DNA of 64,000 bases from Glandiceps talaboti. Taxonomy: Eukaryota; Hemichordata; Enteropneusta; Spengelidae. Positions 1-12,730 of the stretch are shown piece by piece. The DNA is taken from contig NC_135559.1 of the NCBI RefSeq assembly GCF_964340395.1, positions 11,868,759 through 11,932,758 of the forward strand. Direction: 5' to 3'. The position numbers were made by a program, and so were the translations under genes. The notes under the pieces are model-generated. The model was not told the origin of the DNA. It saw only the letters and a list, made by a program, of their open reading frames with translations, and searched no databases. Each line of letters starts with the position of its first letter. Within the stretch, counting starts at the first letter, position 1.

Positions 1-3
1 GAG

Positions 4-68
<65 letters not shown>
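4..68. repeat. (TA)n microsatellite
   Basis: An uninterrupted TA dinucleotide tract lies at the window edge. The following 69-570 stretch has no coding signal I can support. Confidence 0.95.
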
Positions 69-70
<2 letters not shown>

Positions 71-570
71 CAGATAACGGAACGAGCAGAATTTATGGCA
101 GGGGGCGCTGAGGGGAAAAATATTTCAGCACACGCACCTTTTTAGATTTTATATGTGGTGAACCCTAATGTACCGCTGTCCCCGCTGTGTGTCTCTCTGT
201 AACTTTTCCAGTAATGAGTTGTCAATAAATGCAAATGGTTTATACCAAACATGTTGTGAAGCATGTTGTATTTATTCTATTTTTACTTCGTAAAGATGGT
301 TATTCAGTTAAAGCTGATGCCAATTGAAAGGAGGGGGAAGAGGGCGACATCATTACATAACAACATAGTAACTTAAAGATTGCATAAATAGAGGATTTGA
401 AAACAGGGTCAAGGCCAACTCTACCATCCATTTGATACCCAGGTTGTTCACGATGCCAAGGATTTTGTTTTTGCTGGAATAACAGAATCCACGTTTTCAA
501 CTCTGATGGTCAGTACTCCTTTTGTGGCCATGGCTTAATAAACGGTTGAAATGTATTGTTGGAGAATCAC

Positions 571-652
<82 letters not shown>

Positions 653-673
653 TTTATTTATTTATTTATCTAT

Positions 674-732
<59 letters not shown>

Positions 733-735
733 TAA
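571..735. repeat. compound (ATC)n-(TTTA)n microsatellite
   Basis: About 27 ATC/CAT triplets run directly into about 20 TTTA tetranucleotides. The long runs of Ile, His or Tyr in the translations are artefacts of the repeat. Confidence 0.95.
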
Positions 736-1250
736 TTTATTTATTTTTATTTTTTATATAACTTTGACAAAAATCAGATAGTCCACACAGGTGACGACCA
801 CCTATATACATGGATCCAAAACAAATATACATAGAAATAAAAAATAAAAGACGCAAACTATGGTTACAATACAAGATCAATGAAAACACCTAAATTAAAA
901 GTTACTTTAAACGACACTTTGTACAATGATAGCCTGACACCTAGGCACAGGATTGATATAATGACAATGGTGATTAGAATGATACCTAACTACCTTTCTC
1001 TGAAGAGTTAATATATGTAATCCGTCAATCATTTGATTAGATTGTGAAACAAAACACTGATATATATCTACAAACAATAATATTAACATAGTTTCAATCA
1101 TTTCAATAGGATTCAACGATTTCTAATGAAAACAGAGACGTTTAGTATACAATCACTTTATATTAATTTGATCTTTAGCTACAAATAAACCTAGATATGT
1201 TTGACTAAGTATGAACGAACAATAAAAATAACTGTAATATCTGATATTCG
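736..1250. other. no gene seen
   Basis: AT-rich unique sequence. Short open frames lack codon bias, motifs or splice-site support. Confidence 0.6.
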
Positions 1251-1483
1251 AAATAATATTCCATTTTACATATGAGAACCTGTCATCTCTAAGTGTCAAA
1301 TTCATTATAATATTGTTATTAGTTTTACTTCTAATGAAAGCTAAGTACTGATAACTACATCTTGTGTCGTCATATGGATACGTTGTTTCTCTACGTTTCA
1401 CTTAATCTGTGAAATAAGAACAAAGTATGTGACAGACGCTCCCATGACCTGGAATGGAATGATATATTAGAATTAGTTCTAAT

Positions 1484-1638
<155 letters not shown>

Positions 1639-1647
1639 ACTGCCGCA

Positions 1648-1690
1648 GTTGTCTGATGATCGCACAATGCGTGAAACTCCGAGTTACAAC
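1648..1690 (+). ncRNA. hammerhead ribozyme motif, family A copy 1
   Basis: The order of parts matches a type-I hammerhead. Stem I 5' strand GTTGT (1648-1652); core CTGATGA (1653-1659); stem II CGCA/TGCG with a CAA loop, flanked by a T-T mismatch (1660-1672); core GAA (1673-1675); stem III ACT/AGT with loop CCG (1676-1684); cleavage-site base T (1685); stem I 3' strand ACAAC (1686-1690), fully complementary to the first strand. It is followed by the conserved 35-bp tail and an inverted CTCTGCC...CAGTGCTC-type segment (1726-1760). Hammerhead motifs with short stem III are known from Penelope-like elements; self-cleavage here is inferred. Confidence 0.75.
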
Positions 1691-3179
1691 CAAGAAACAG
1701 TTCCAGTACTACCATAACTATTACGCTCTGCCACTGCGGTATGGAGCACTGTCTTAACAGATTTTTACTTCTAACGCATTGATTGAAAAATTATCGATCA
1801 GATCCTGTAATTCATTCATGGTCAAGTTTGTTTCTATAAATGTTAACGTTCTAACCAGAGCCTACTAGCATCCTATAACTATTATCGTTTTTGTTTTGTT
1901 TTCAATGTATTATGAATTAGTATGAACGAAGTTATATGAACTAGACTGCCATTAATTGTGTCTGAAATGTAGTACCCGTAATCTTTGTGAATATGATGTC
2001 GAATTGATGGGCATGAATAGGCAGCTCATAAACACATAACTGTTAAAGACAGGAAAGCTTTTACACTGAAATAATAGGACATGTATCAAAGAAAATTCAT
2101 GTATAATTATGAATTAGCAATCAAAATCATTGTACTATAAATTTGGAAATTTATGTACATTTATATATTTTCATCATGGGCACGTGTAAAGTAAGTATTT
2201 AAATTGTTTTGCTATACTTTGAAACAAAACTACTACTTAATAAATACCAGCTTTGTAATAATACGTTTGCTGTCATAACCCATCAACAATCGATGAATGA
2301 TAGTATAATGTAACGTCCGATGACATTCACTTTACACTGTGATTACACCACTGTTAAGCGCCCTCTCGTGACAGTCAAGAAATCTGGGAAGTTACAGTAA
2401 TTTTGGACGTGTTTTAGAAGTTAAACAAAAAGACATGGTAAGCTGTAATACTTACAGAGAGAAATATTTGGTTAAAAATACCATATTCCACAAGGAGAAT
2501 GCGATGGGTTGACCACCTAGCTTAAATAAGAATATTGTCAGCTGTGGAAAAATCAACAGTCTGTATGTCAGCTATTTGAAAGTCTCCTGCTATTAGTACA
2601 CACAAAACTTCGTCTATCATTTCTACTGACTTTCACGACTTGATAGAACTTATATAAGTTAAAGGGACGTTCTCAGATAATGATATTATCGGCTCTAATG
2701 AATCTAATGTCCGAGAATAGTCGATATGATGAAAGTAACTTGCAGTAAACTTACTTCGTATTTACAAGGTCAAAAACCATAAACCAAAAGAACTTCCCAC
2801 AACAACAAAGACACTGTAAATGGATTTGTAGTTGTTCATTTTATAATCCTTCCCTCTGTCGACATCATGTCATCAGGGTTGTAACCCAAGGTCACATTAT
2901 GTAAATCATATACAGCGTCATGTGCCTTAGGATAGACAACAAGTTAATATGAATGTATTAATAATGACAGAACGATGCATAGGACAATGACAGTGGTGTA
3001 CACGAATGGGAAGATTGGATGAAGTGAACATTGATGTCATAACGTTTGCAGAAAGGAAAAAAATAAAAAAAAACCACCTTAATAACACAATTGAATTTAT
3101 TAAATTAGCGAAAATTGTATTGTAGCACAACTGTATAGTTTATGCGTAATTTTTAAAAATGTTTATATACACCATAATT

Positions 3180-3610
3180 GTGCCTTGTTGCTATGGGCTT
3201 GGTTTTGTTGCTAGGCATATTAGCACATATACTTTGAATCGTTATTAACTGTTAGAATTGACAGTGTCTTGTGTAACCATCCATGTTGTTACTTTTTCAG
3301 TGTACTCCATCATTTGACTGTTACTATGGGTTTGGTCTTGTTGCCGGACAAATTTGCATACATTGTGTGTACGTTTTCTCTATTCGTCCCTGTTATATTT
3401 GCGCAAAACATATCATCATTTGGCTGTTGCTGTGGGTTTTTTTTGTTGCCAGTCATATTTGCATACATAGTTTGAATTTTTATTAAATTGCCTATTAATA
3501 TATGTTGCTATATCTTTGCAGTATCTTTATTCATACTCGCCTACCCATTCTTACTGTTATCTTTGTATTATATGTCACTATTTGACTGTTATTGAAGACA
3601 TGACCATGTT
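3180..3610 (+). repeat. tandem copies of a ~105-bp dispersed repeat
   Basis: Three to four units contain the recognisable order TTTGACTGTTGCTATGGG ... GTCTTGTTGC ... CATATTTGCATACAT ... TGAAT ... TTATTAA, then TATCTTTGCAGTAT. The same unit occurs inverted at 4380-4690 and forward at 26110-26400. It has no coding potential. Confidence 0.8.
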
Positions 3611-3756
3611 TGCAAGGGTCAGTTGTGTCAACAATAGCCGCATTGAAATGACATTTTTTATCAATCACATACCTGTGATGCGATCATTTTGCCTTGAACA
3701 ATTTTCCGTCAACACACCCACCAAATACAAGGCAATCGGTCGGGCGGTTTTTGACA

Positions 3757-3880
<124 letters not shown>

Positions 3881-3898
3881 TACAGTGATAGTACTTAC

Positions 3899-4269
3899 AT
3901 TTTCATTAGCTTCAGCTGTAAACCAGCTCTTCAGTCCTAGCTGAAAGAGTATACCTAATAATGCAGGAACATAAATAATCACAGGTGCAAGGTCCTGATC
4001 TCTTGTAAACAATAGCAAGTATAGGATGAACCAAGACATTAGTAAATTGGTAGCAACGGAGGTCATGAGATAAAACGAAAATCCCTTATCACCAAGGTGT
4101 ACAAGATTTGCTAAGTGCTGGTGTTGCATACTCAACTTGCTAATGTCCTCACTGAAAGGTCGTCCATTTTCAATTCTCTGGCTAAGTTCATGGTTGAATT
4201 TACCAAACTGTTTGTTTATAAGGTAGCAGAACTGGACGAACATCAACAAAGGGAACATCCATGCTGCCA
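3899..4269 (-). CDS. multi-membrane receptor exon, gustatory-receptor-like (partial)
   Basis: A minus-strand exon reads open from an acceptor-like CTACCAAG near 4270 to a strong GT donor (AAAT|GTAAGTACT, GT at 3898-3897). The translation has a hydrophobic segment (MFPLLMFVQFCYLI), then a polar stretch containing KFNHELSQRIENGRPFSEDI and a QHQHLANLVHLGDKGFSFYL motif, then two further hydrophobic segments. The spacing L..QH..L..LV...D..FS followed by LY..LF resembles invertebrate gustatory-receptor-like (7tm_7/GRL) proteins; that assignment is from memory of the family pattern, not a search. The ORF continues past the donor only through microsatellite, which is not coding. The exon sits in the spacer of the inverted duplication and I could not place its partner exons. 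It may be a live exon or a gene fragment. Confidence 0.5.
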
Positions 4270-4379
4270 CTTGGTAGGGAAGCAATAGTCAAATGGTGAT
4301 GTATAGTGCAAGCATGACATCAAGGGTAGGCAAGTGAATATAGGTTTTAAAAAATGTAGGCAAATATGGCTAACATCAA

Positions 4380-4690
4380 GACCACCCCCATAGCAATAGC
4401 CAAATCATAGTGTATACTGCAAAGATAAAAGGCAAGTTAAACAACAAATTCAAAATATGTTTGCAAATATACCTAGCGACTAGATCACGCCAATATCGAC
4501 AGCCAAATGATGACATCTATTGCAGAGATAACAAGGGGGATTAATAAAGAAATGAATAAACATATCCATGCAAATAATGTATACAATCTACCAAGTAAAT
4601 AGACCACATCCATAGTAACAGTCAAATGATGGTATACACTGCAAAAATAGTAACAAGGATGGTTAGACATTGCCCAAGTGGATTAACATT
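4380..4690 (-). repeat. inverted copies of the ~105-bp dispersed repeat
   Basis: Reverse-complement units of the repeat at 3180-3610 (CATTTGACTGTTACTATGG readable on the minus strand near 4610-4630). With 3270-3600 they extend the symmetry of the inverted duplication inward toward the receptor exon. Confidence 0.7.
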
Positions 4691-4739
4691 CTACAAATGA
4701 GATAATAGACCAAGTATTGAAGATACTCTTCATTCTAAA

Positions 4740-6412
4740 AGGAAAATTATGGTGTATATAAACATTAAAAAATTAACGCATGAAAATTTAATTGTGGTAC
4801 AACGCCACTGGTGCTATTTTAATAATTTTAATTGAAATATGTTATCATTTTCCCCTTCTGCAAATGTCAATGTTCACTTCCTCTAATCTTCCAATTCGTG
4901 CAAATCACTGTCTTCATCCTATGTATCGATCTATTATTAATTATATTAATTTGACATTTATCCTTAGGCACATGACGCTGTATATAATATACATAATGTG
5001 ACTTTGGGATACGACCCTGAGAACATGATTTCGACAGAGGTAAGGATTACATCAAATGAACAACTGCAGTCTATTTAGAGTATCCTGATGTCGTGGAAAG
5101 TTCTTTTGACTTATGGTTTGTGGCCTTAAGGTATTATACCACGATCATGGAGCAAAATCATTCTCTAGTTTCTTTTTCTCTGCACTAAAATGACGTTTAT
5201 GAAAATGTACCAATCGAACTGTATGTGTGTGTGTGTTTTTGATAGCCCGTTTGAAATGCCTTCAAAACAGGGCAAATCGGAATGTAAGTTTACTGCAAGG
5301 TACTTTTATCATGTCGACTATTCCCAGATATTAGAGTCATCAGAGCTGATTATATCATCATCTGACGACGTACCGTTGTCTTATATAAGTTCTATCAAGT
5401 CGTGAAAGTCAGTAGAAACGATAGACAAAGTTTTGAATACCCTAATTACAGGAGACTTTCAAATAGCTGACATACAGACTGTTCATTTTTCCACAGCTGC
5501 CAATATTCTTATTCAAGCTACATGGTCAACCCATCGCATTCTCCTTATGGAATATGGTATATATATAACCAAAGATTTCATTCTAACAGTGAGTATTACA
5601 GCTGGCATATCTTTTTGTTTAACTTCTCAACCAACGTCCAAAATTATTGCAACTTCCCAGATTCCTTGACTGAAACGAGAGGGCGCTTAACAGTGATAAC
5701 CGGTACAACATTTTAAACATAATTAATGGCAGTCTAGTTCTTACAACCTCGTTCATGCTCATTCATACTACAAAGAAAACAAAACAAAAACGAACGCTAT
5801 CTGACCTCTAAGTGTCAATTGAAGTGTTAATATTTTAGAACCAATTCTAGTATTTAATATCTATATTTTAGAACTAATTCTAATATATCATGCCATTTCA
5901 GGTCATGGGAGCGTCTGTCACATACTTTGTTCTCATTGCACAAGTTTGGTGATGCGGCGAGAAAGGCTTCCTCTATTAGGGAGACTTCAGTAGTTACTAG
6001 AGGGGAGGGCTGGCGGAAATATGCACAGGCTGTTGAAACGGCATGAAAGATACCGCTATTAGCGAGCCTATGCCTACTGTAATTACAACGAGTGAAGGGC
6101 TGGGGGAAATCAGGCCTGGGTTGTTGCGTAAGGTATGACCCTTCTCCTTGTTCGTCGTGCGAAAGTGAGAATTAGACAATATAACGAGTTAAAGTCAAAT
6201 GTGACATTCTCTCAGTTTCTATAATAGGCCGTCCCCCAAGACCCGATTTGTAAAACGTTACCCCCTAATACCCTCTCACTCACAGTAATTATTGAAGGCT
6301 CCCTTACCGACACATAATTAGTTATCGGTACTTAGCTTTCATTAGAAGTATAACAAATAACATAAGGAATGGGACACTTAAAGATGACAGGTTCTCAAAC
6401 ATATGTAAAATG
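4740..6412. repeat. right arm of large inverted duplication
   Basis: Reverse-complement partner of 1253-3180 (see that entry for paired segments). Its distal end, 6230-6420, is duplicated again in direct orientation at 14090-14335. No coding exon is supported inside it. Confidence 0.8.
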
Positions 6413-6439
6413 GAATGGAGATATACTTTTTGAGAATGG

Positions 6440-6785
6440 TACACTCTTTGATTTTGGTGGATTACAAGAATGTATACACTTTGATTGTGGTGGATTACAA
6501 CAATGTATACACTTTGATTGTGGTGGATTACAACAATGTATACACTTTGATTGTAGTGGATTACAACAATGTATACACTTTGATTGTGGTGGATTACAAC
6601 AATGTATACACTTTAATTGTGGTGGATTACAACAATGTATACACTTTGATTGTGGTAGATTGCAACAATGTATACATATTGATTGTGGTGGATTACAACA
6701 ATGTATACACTTTGATTGTGGCAGATTACAACAATGTATACACTTTGATTGTGGCAGATTACAACAATGTATACATCTTTATTGT
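6440..6785 (+). repeat. 33-bp minisatellite, about 10 units
   Basis: Tandem units of TACACTTTGATTGTGGTGGA plus TTACAACAATGTA. Because 33 is a multiple of three, all three plus-strand frames stay open and give artificial 11-residue repeats such as CIHFDCGGLQQ. It lies immediately beyond the stop codon of the minus-strand CD225 gene, so it would be in or near that gene's 3' UTR. Two or three decayed units recur at 14340-14435 with the same left flank. Confidence 0.9.
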
Positions 6786-6803
6786 AGTGGCATACACGTG
6801 TCT

Positions 6804-8184
6804 TTATATTCTTTTGTAATAAAAGCCTGTAGCAAATACAACCGCGATAAAGGTGACTAAGGTGAGGCATCCGCTTACGGTGATAAACATGTTTATGCGC
6901 TTCGCCTTTTCTGATGCTTTCATTGCCTGCTGCAGATCCTCTTCTAAAAGGGCAGTCTGAACCTGACAACAAGTTAAAAAAAAATATATAACAATTATTA
7001 CATAATAAACAAAAACAGTGTCGTAATCATGTCCATGTAGTAGATTGTTCGTGATAAACAAGTTTGACATTTCTATGCCTAATTAAGTATACACTTGCAA
7101 TTTTGTCATCGCCTTTGATAGGAATATATGGGTTACTTGCAAATTAGATGAAATTCACCATATTGGGCAATACGAGAGAAAAAATAAGAGTAAAAAATTG
7201 TATGATAAAGGTAAGGCCCCACTCTTACATTTTGGAAATTTAAGTGACGGAAAATCGTAATAATTAGATAGAAATTAAGAAACATAGGGTAGACTTCATT
7301 CGGCATACCGTACAAACATTCTGGCCACAATAGAAGCTTTGTACCTTCAGGGTGGTATGTTATTGAAAAAGCCATATTATGGTCAAAATAGCGTATTTAT
7401 TTGCCAGTAGGATTGTGAATAGGTAATACAACTTTACTCTGCTTTTTTGGTTAAGATGAAACTTAATATGAAACAACATAGCCCAAGTCCATGGTTGTTA
7501 TTCAATGATTGCAAGATGCTAAAAAATTCGTAGAAGGTTTGTTGTTGTACGTTCAGAAGTGGTTCGTAGAAAACTTGGTTTAAAAAAGTTAATCACTTTA
7601 TTCACAAGTAAACACAAATAATGACATTTTCTCTGTATTGTGACGTGCATACTGGTCTCTGTTTAGTGATTCTTTGTCATTACGCAGTTAACTTACGAAT
7701 TGTTTCTTGTATAAACAATAGCAACTACTGAGACTTGAGTTTCTTATTTTTTAAAGTTGCAAATGTGGACTTAGTCTCTCCATATTGTTTCCTTTTTTTC
7801 AAATACGAAAACATATATAGTTATATTTGGTTAATCCTTATAAATCCAAAATAAAAAGCCATTCTTATCCATATACCCCTCAATATCGGGTAGAGCATTT
7901 TTACCAACAGTCAGTATCATGTGCAAATTCCTATGTACATGATTTGCATTCATGCACAGGCAATTAGTTTTTCTTATTAGTTTCTAAGAAAGGAGCATCC
8001 ATCGAAAATGTTCATTAACAAATACTAGAATCAAATATGGCTGACTTACTTCAAATGATTTTTTAATGGCAAATGCTCCAAGTAACCAGCAGCAACACAC
8101 ACAATTGAATAAGGACCAAAACATGTAATCCTTTGGTAGTCCTCTAATGTTCATTTGGAACCTACGGGTAGGTCTTGCTACCAC
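6804..8184 (-). CDS. CD225/dispanin (IFITM-like) membrane protein, two C-terminal exons
   Basis: Minus-strand exons 8050-8184 and 6804-6962, joined in phase 0 with standard sites (CTACAG|GTGG, GAA|GTAAGT, TGTCAG|GTTC). The first encodes 45 residues with PKDYMFWSLFNCVCCCWLLG, the signature first membrane segment of CD225 proteins with its conserved D..VWS.FN and cysteine-rich centre. The second encodes 52 residues: a charged linker with the A...S..AK..N pattern (QQAMKASEKAKRINM), then a second membrane segment ending GFYYKRI and stop. Dispanins are small two-pass proteins; vertebrate IFITMs, in the same family, restrict membrane fusion. The 5' exon giving the cytosolic N-terminus was not found, so this is a partial model. 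A CTACAG acceptor and no nearby ATG show that 8184 is not the start. Confidence 0.75.
7071..7980. other. intron of the CD225 gene, no further gene
   Basis: The intron spans 6963-8049. Nothing in it resembles an exon or known repeat. Confidence 0.5.
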
Positions 8185-8249
8185 CTGTAGGTAATAAATT
8201 TACTCACATATCAATATTATGGAAAATAATATTAAAACATGCATGCATG

Positions 8250-8252
<3 letters not shown>

Positions 8253-8281
<29 letters not shown>

Positions 8282-8284
8282 CAT

Positions 8285-8328
<44 letters not shown>

Positions 8329-8405
8329 GTACGTACATACATACATACATACATACATACATACATACATACATACGTACATACATACATACATACATAC
8401 ATACA
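8253..8405. repeat. (CATA)n-(CA)n-(CATA)n microsatellite
   Basis: Tetranucleotide TACA repeats enclose a CA dinucleotide core. Translations are repeat artefacts. Confidence 0.95.
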
Positions 8406-8539
8406 TGGCATTATACGTCATTGTTTACCTGTTGCTGTGGGCTTGTTGGTAGGGTCATTTACATATTTTAAAATAATGTTTACATAAAAAATAAAGGTTT
8501 TGTTTTAGCCCTAGTTTGCATATCTGTAACGGTATTACA

Positions 8540-8800
8540 GATTTTTTTTTACATTTTTATCCCTAATTTGTATATCACTAATGGGATCATTATGTAATGA
8601 CGTAATCTTAATCTTAATACACTTAAGAATATTCCCACCAAATGTTTTGACCCAAATTACACATCTGTGATGCAATGATTTCGCTTTGAACAATTTCCAA
8701 ACTAGACACCGTAAATACCAAGGCAATCGGCCGAGTTTGTCATTCACACACAGATAGACAGACAGACAAACAAACAGACAGACACCGTGCCTACAACATT
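8540..8800. repeat. dispersed repeat with GGCAATCGG motif and CAGA tail
   Basis: Related to 26500-27240 and to 3650-3890: shared phrases include CTAATTTG.ATATCACTA, GGGATCATTATGTAATG and CAAGGCAATCGG, ending in CAGACAGACA. Non-coding. Confidence 0.7.
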
Positions 8801-8884
8801 ACTGAACTTTATTAGTTGGTGACAAGACAATTCTGGTTTTCTGAAGAGGGATGGGGTCACTTAAATTTTGCTCATAATTAGAAC

Positions 8885-9139
<255 letters not shown>

Positions 9140-9179
9140 TTCTCATGGTGAGTGGGACGAGGAAGGGTAACATTTTTGA

Positions 9180-10615
9180 AGGGTCATCGGTTGAGGTTGC
9201 TCAGTAGAACAAAGTCATAAATATCTAATAAGGTAGTCATAGTAAAGTTGGTTTATTACAACCAGCTCAAAAAGTGGTTAAAATTGATCGAGAAAAAACC
9301 CATAACACCAGCTTTTCAAATAATTACTTTATTACATGACACCGTGTAGGGAAAAGATATTTTTTTAAAAAGCAAATAAAAAAGGAAACAATATATAAAA
9401 GAATAATAAGCAAATGAAATCGTTGTAAAAAAATCACACATCTATTGTACAAAAGTGTCATGAAGTTGTTTACCACTCTTAATTTTTAATGCAGTGAACC
9501 ATACAATTGTACATCTACAAATGGGGGGGGGGGGGATAATGTATAATTGCACACATAAAAATCTCTACATAGCTTGGGGGCTATGGGTTTATTTAGGGGA
9601 GGGGAATGAATTTTTGAGAGCGCAGAGGGGGGGGGGGAGCGGCGCTGCTAAAAAATGTTGACCAATATATTTTCTCCTCAACCTCCCCCCTCCAGGGTCA
9701 ACATTAGGAATCCGTCGGTGGTAATGTTCTACTGAAGCGTAGACAAATATTAACATTCATTAATTTGGAAAGATGAATTGAGATAAAGTTTCTTTCCATA
9801 ATATAAATGGGTCTTGACTATCCAACGTAACCCTAAGCAAGGTTTCCCGTACAGTTTGTATATAACTCTACTCTCCAATATGATGAAAATAACTGCTATA
9901 CACTTACATCACTAGCATATTAATAGGTCAGCATGCAATTCGAAAACTTATGATAACTGTGACAAGTGCAGAATAGAAGTGTTGACACCTAATGTAGAAT
10001 ATTTTTACTCGTGAAAGGTATGTCGGACAGGTCGTGGCAGTACGACAGGTGCATTTTAAGATTGATGGGAGATCATGACATCGGGCGCTACGTTTTCAAC
10101 GTGCAGCAGTTTAAGAAAGTAAATATAAACTGTTATCGTCAAAGGAAAGGTCATGACCTGACTTTTACTTCTTGTTCAATACTTTAAATGTTATAACACT
10201 GATCCAAGACAAAATTTTCATTACCCACACTGTTAGAATTACAGGGTGACAAAATACCTACCTTATGTGATTGAGGCATAGCGGCAACGTGTAATGTTGT
10301 ATATGATAGCAACTCGCATTTGACCAAATCACCTAGGGTGAGAGACATACGTGAACTTATGAAGTCCTACAGTGGATATCAAATACAGTTCAACCGCACT
10401 CTTTGAAAACAATCACACAAAAGGCACTACTACATATACTACGCGTTAAGATAACAAGATTGACTGAATACAGTTTCTTGCAACATTTTGTCTAACTGAA
10501 ATGAACTGACGTGCGACCATGCAAACATCAAATGCAGACGTGAAAACATTAGCACCTATGTGTCTGCATTATGTTGTTTGTTTAAATGGTTTACTTTATT
10601 CAGACTAAATATATA
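9180..10615. other. no gene seen
   Basis: AT-rich sequence with short G runs near 9523 and 9626. No ORF, splice-supported exon or repeat family is recognised. Confidence 0.6.
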
Positions 10616-10618
10616 TAT

Positions 10619-11200
10619 ATAGCCATCCTACGGTGGCTTATTAGTGCCATTGGGTGATTTTGAATTTCCATCGCTTTCACTCATGAATTAAAATACAAAC
10701 TCACAAAGAAACAAAGTGAAAATGTCAAAAATTCAAAACGGCAAATGTGTAAACTACAGAATCAAGAAAAATAAAGTGAAAACGTCAGAAATTCAAAATC
10801 AACGTAAAATAATTTCCACTGTGGATTATTTAGATATGGTTCCACTTGCTTGATCTCAATCTCTCATTCAATGCTGTTAATACTAATGATTCAGATGTTT
10901 ACGAACAAGTTCAACATTCTAATATGTTTGGTTTTGGAAAATAATTTCTACCATGGTGGCAGTTATTTTACATTGATTTTGAATTTCTGACATTTTCACT
11001 TTATTTTTCTTGATTTTGTATTTTACACATTTTCAGTGTTTAATTTCCGATATTTTCACTTTGTTTCTTTGTGATTTTGTATTTTAAACATTTCTTTTTA
11101 AGTTTTGGACTTTGAAAATCAACAGAGAAATTCATGAGTACAAACGTTGGAAATTCAAAATCACCCAATGGCCCTAACAAGCCACCGTACCGTCCTGCTA
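10619..11200. mobile_element. foldback/MITE element, ~580 bp, long inverted ends
   Basis: The left end reads CTACGGTGGCTTATTAGTGC then CATTGGGTGATTTTGAATTT. The right end, in reverse complement, reads TACGGTGGCTTGTTAGGGCC then CATTGGGTGATTTTGAATTT. Inner parts also pair (AAGTGAAAA.GTCA.AAATTCAAAA blocks at 10715-10800 with 10970-11075). No transposase frame is present, so it would be a non-autonomous DNA element. Confidence 0.8.
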
Positions 11201-12725
11201 TTAATGTGTAGAATACACAGAATCTTATTGATTTCAGAGAAACAGGGTCATTGAGTGGTATTTTGAAATTAGCTGTAAGCCCACATATAATATAGTAAAT
11301 GTTTTAGTGAAAACGAACGACTATCAAAGTGGACAATAAGAGCAGTAAATAATCCTGGCAAATTGGTTATTAGTAACCTTAATTGCAACTCTGATAGAAT
11401 GCCAATATTGCCATATAATGTAATAACATCAGCTACAGCCTCAAGCTCATTCTTATTCACATTTGTTCAAATCTGTGATTCTTTTTTCATAGCTGCCCAC
11501 GTTTTGTTGTATCACGGCTGTATAATTCATTGGTGTTTTTAGATTACGTCACGGTTTCACAATCTGCACTGTGTAAATACACACGCTGTCATTGCCCTTT
11601 TAAAAATGTGAAATGTTTTGGAAACATGATTGTTAAAAGTTGGCCTTTGGTAAAAAGTTACGAAGATGAGAAATATAAAACATAATTTGCTTACTTGTAT
11701 TGTTATGATCTGCCATGTCTTCAGATTGGTGAACTACTTGCTTGTCTTTGTACGAGGAAATAGAAATAAAGAGTCGGTCCGTTATGAGTTTGAAATGGGC
11801 CTGTTGTCGATGTCTGACAGAAACGATAATTAATGACCTGTCATAAGGGATCGACTTTTTGACAGATTTGTCTTTCGTACGTGTGCTTACTAGTATTGCC
11901 TTTACTATATTATTTGCTTGTTGATAATGCCATATTAGACAAGGTAAAGTGTGGAGTGTCATTCCTGTTTCATGTGGGTTTTTTTATTCTGTATGGTCAT
12001 GTGTACATGTTCGTTGTCTGTATATTTTATCCTATTTCATTGCTCTTTTTTGTACCGTTGCAAAGGTGAAAGTAAATCAATAAGACGTATCTTACAAACC
12101 TTGTAAATACACGCCCAGGTGTTGTGCACACTCTATAGTGTAGTTACAGTATTTTACATGAGTGGCATGGGTCTTACATATGAAGTCGAAATTATGTAGA
12201 CTGTATATTTCTTATCCTCTAAATGCTGGCAACTTTGTGTATTGAAGACAATCGAAACATATACATTTATTGATGCCACTATAATGAAGGTTCCAATGCT
12301 GGGTGACGTATTATGGTGAAACGAAATATCCATTGCTTCTCTAAAATCGCCTTTATCAAAGAAGAAAACTCAGTCAATGTATAAATATTGAACAATTCGT
12401 TAGTAGAAGGTCGTTAGTACAGCTTCGAGACGGTCTACTGGATTTGACAGGACACTTTTGGGGGCGTGTATGTATCATATTTACCGAGGCAAAGAAAATA
12501 GAGTCTAGACATGGTTGAGAATTGTATAGTCATTTACTTTAGTAATTTATTCAATTAATTACTTTATTGGTATGTTAAATTGCAGACAACTCTGTATAAT
12601 CTCATTTTTAATGCCCTGTCAGACATTTTCAATGTATTTGCAGTTTGGAGGGTGATCCATCTAATAAAATATTTCACTACACAATGTACTAGTTGAATAA
12701 TACTTTCCAAAACCCAAAATACACA
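11201..12725. other. no confident gene
   Basis: The largest open frame (minus, 11633-11962) has no motif. An ATG at 11718 on the minus strand followed by a possible donor (ACAA|GTAAGC) could be a first exon of a minus-strand gene, but it cannot be joined in frame to the CD225 exon at 8184. Confidence 0.4.
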
Positions 12726-12730
12726 AAGAC

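Noticed and set aside
522-781. Poly-Ile and poly-His frames
   Set aside because: ATC/TTTA microsatellite artefacts.
6369-6860. Plus-strand 163-codon frame with 11-residue repeats
   Set aside because: The repeat period of 33 bp keeps all frames open. No coding signal lies outside the array.
11633-11962. First exon of the CD225 gene on the minus strand
   Set aside because: The donor phase is incompatible with the phase-0 start of the exon at 8184, and no homology is visible.
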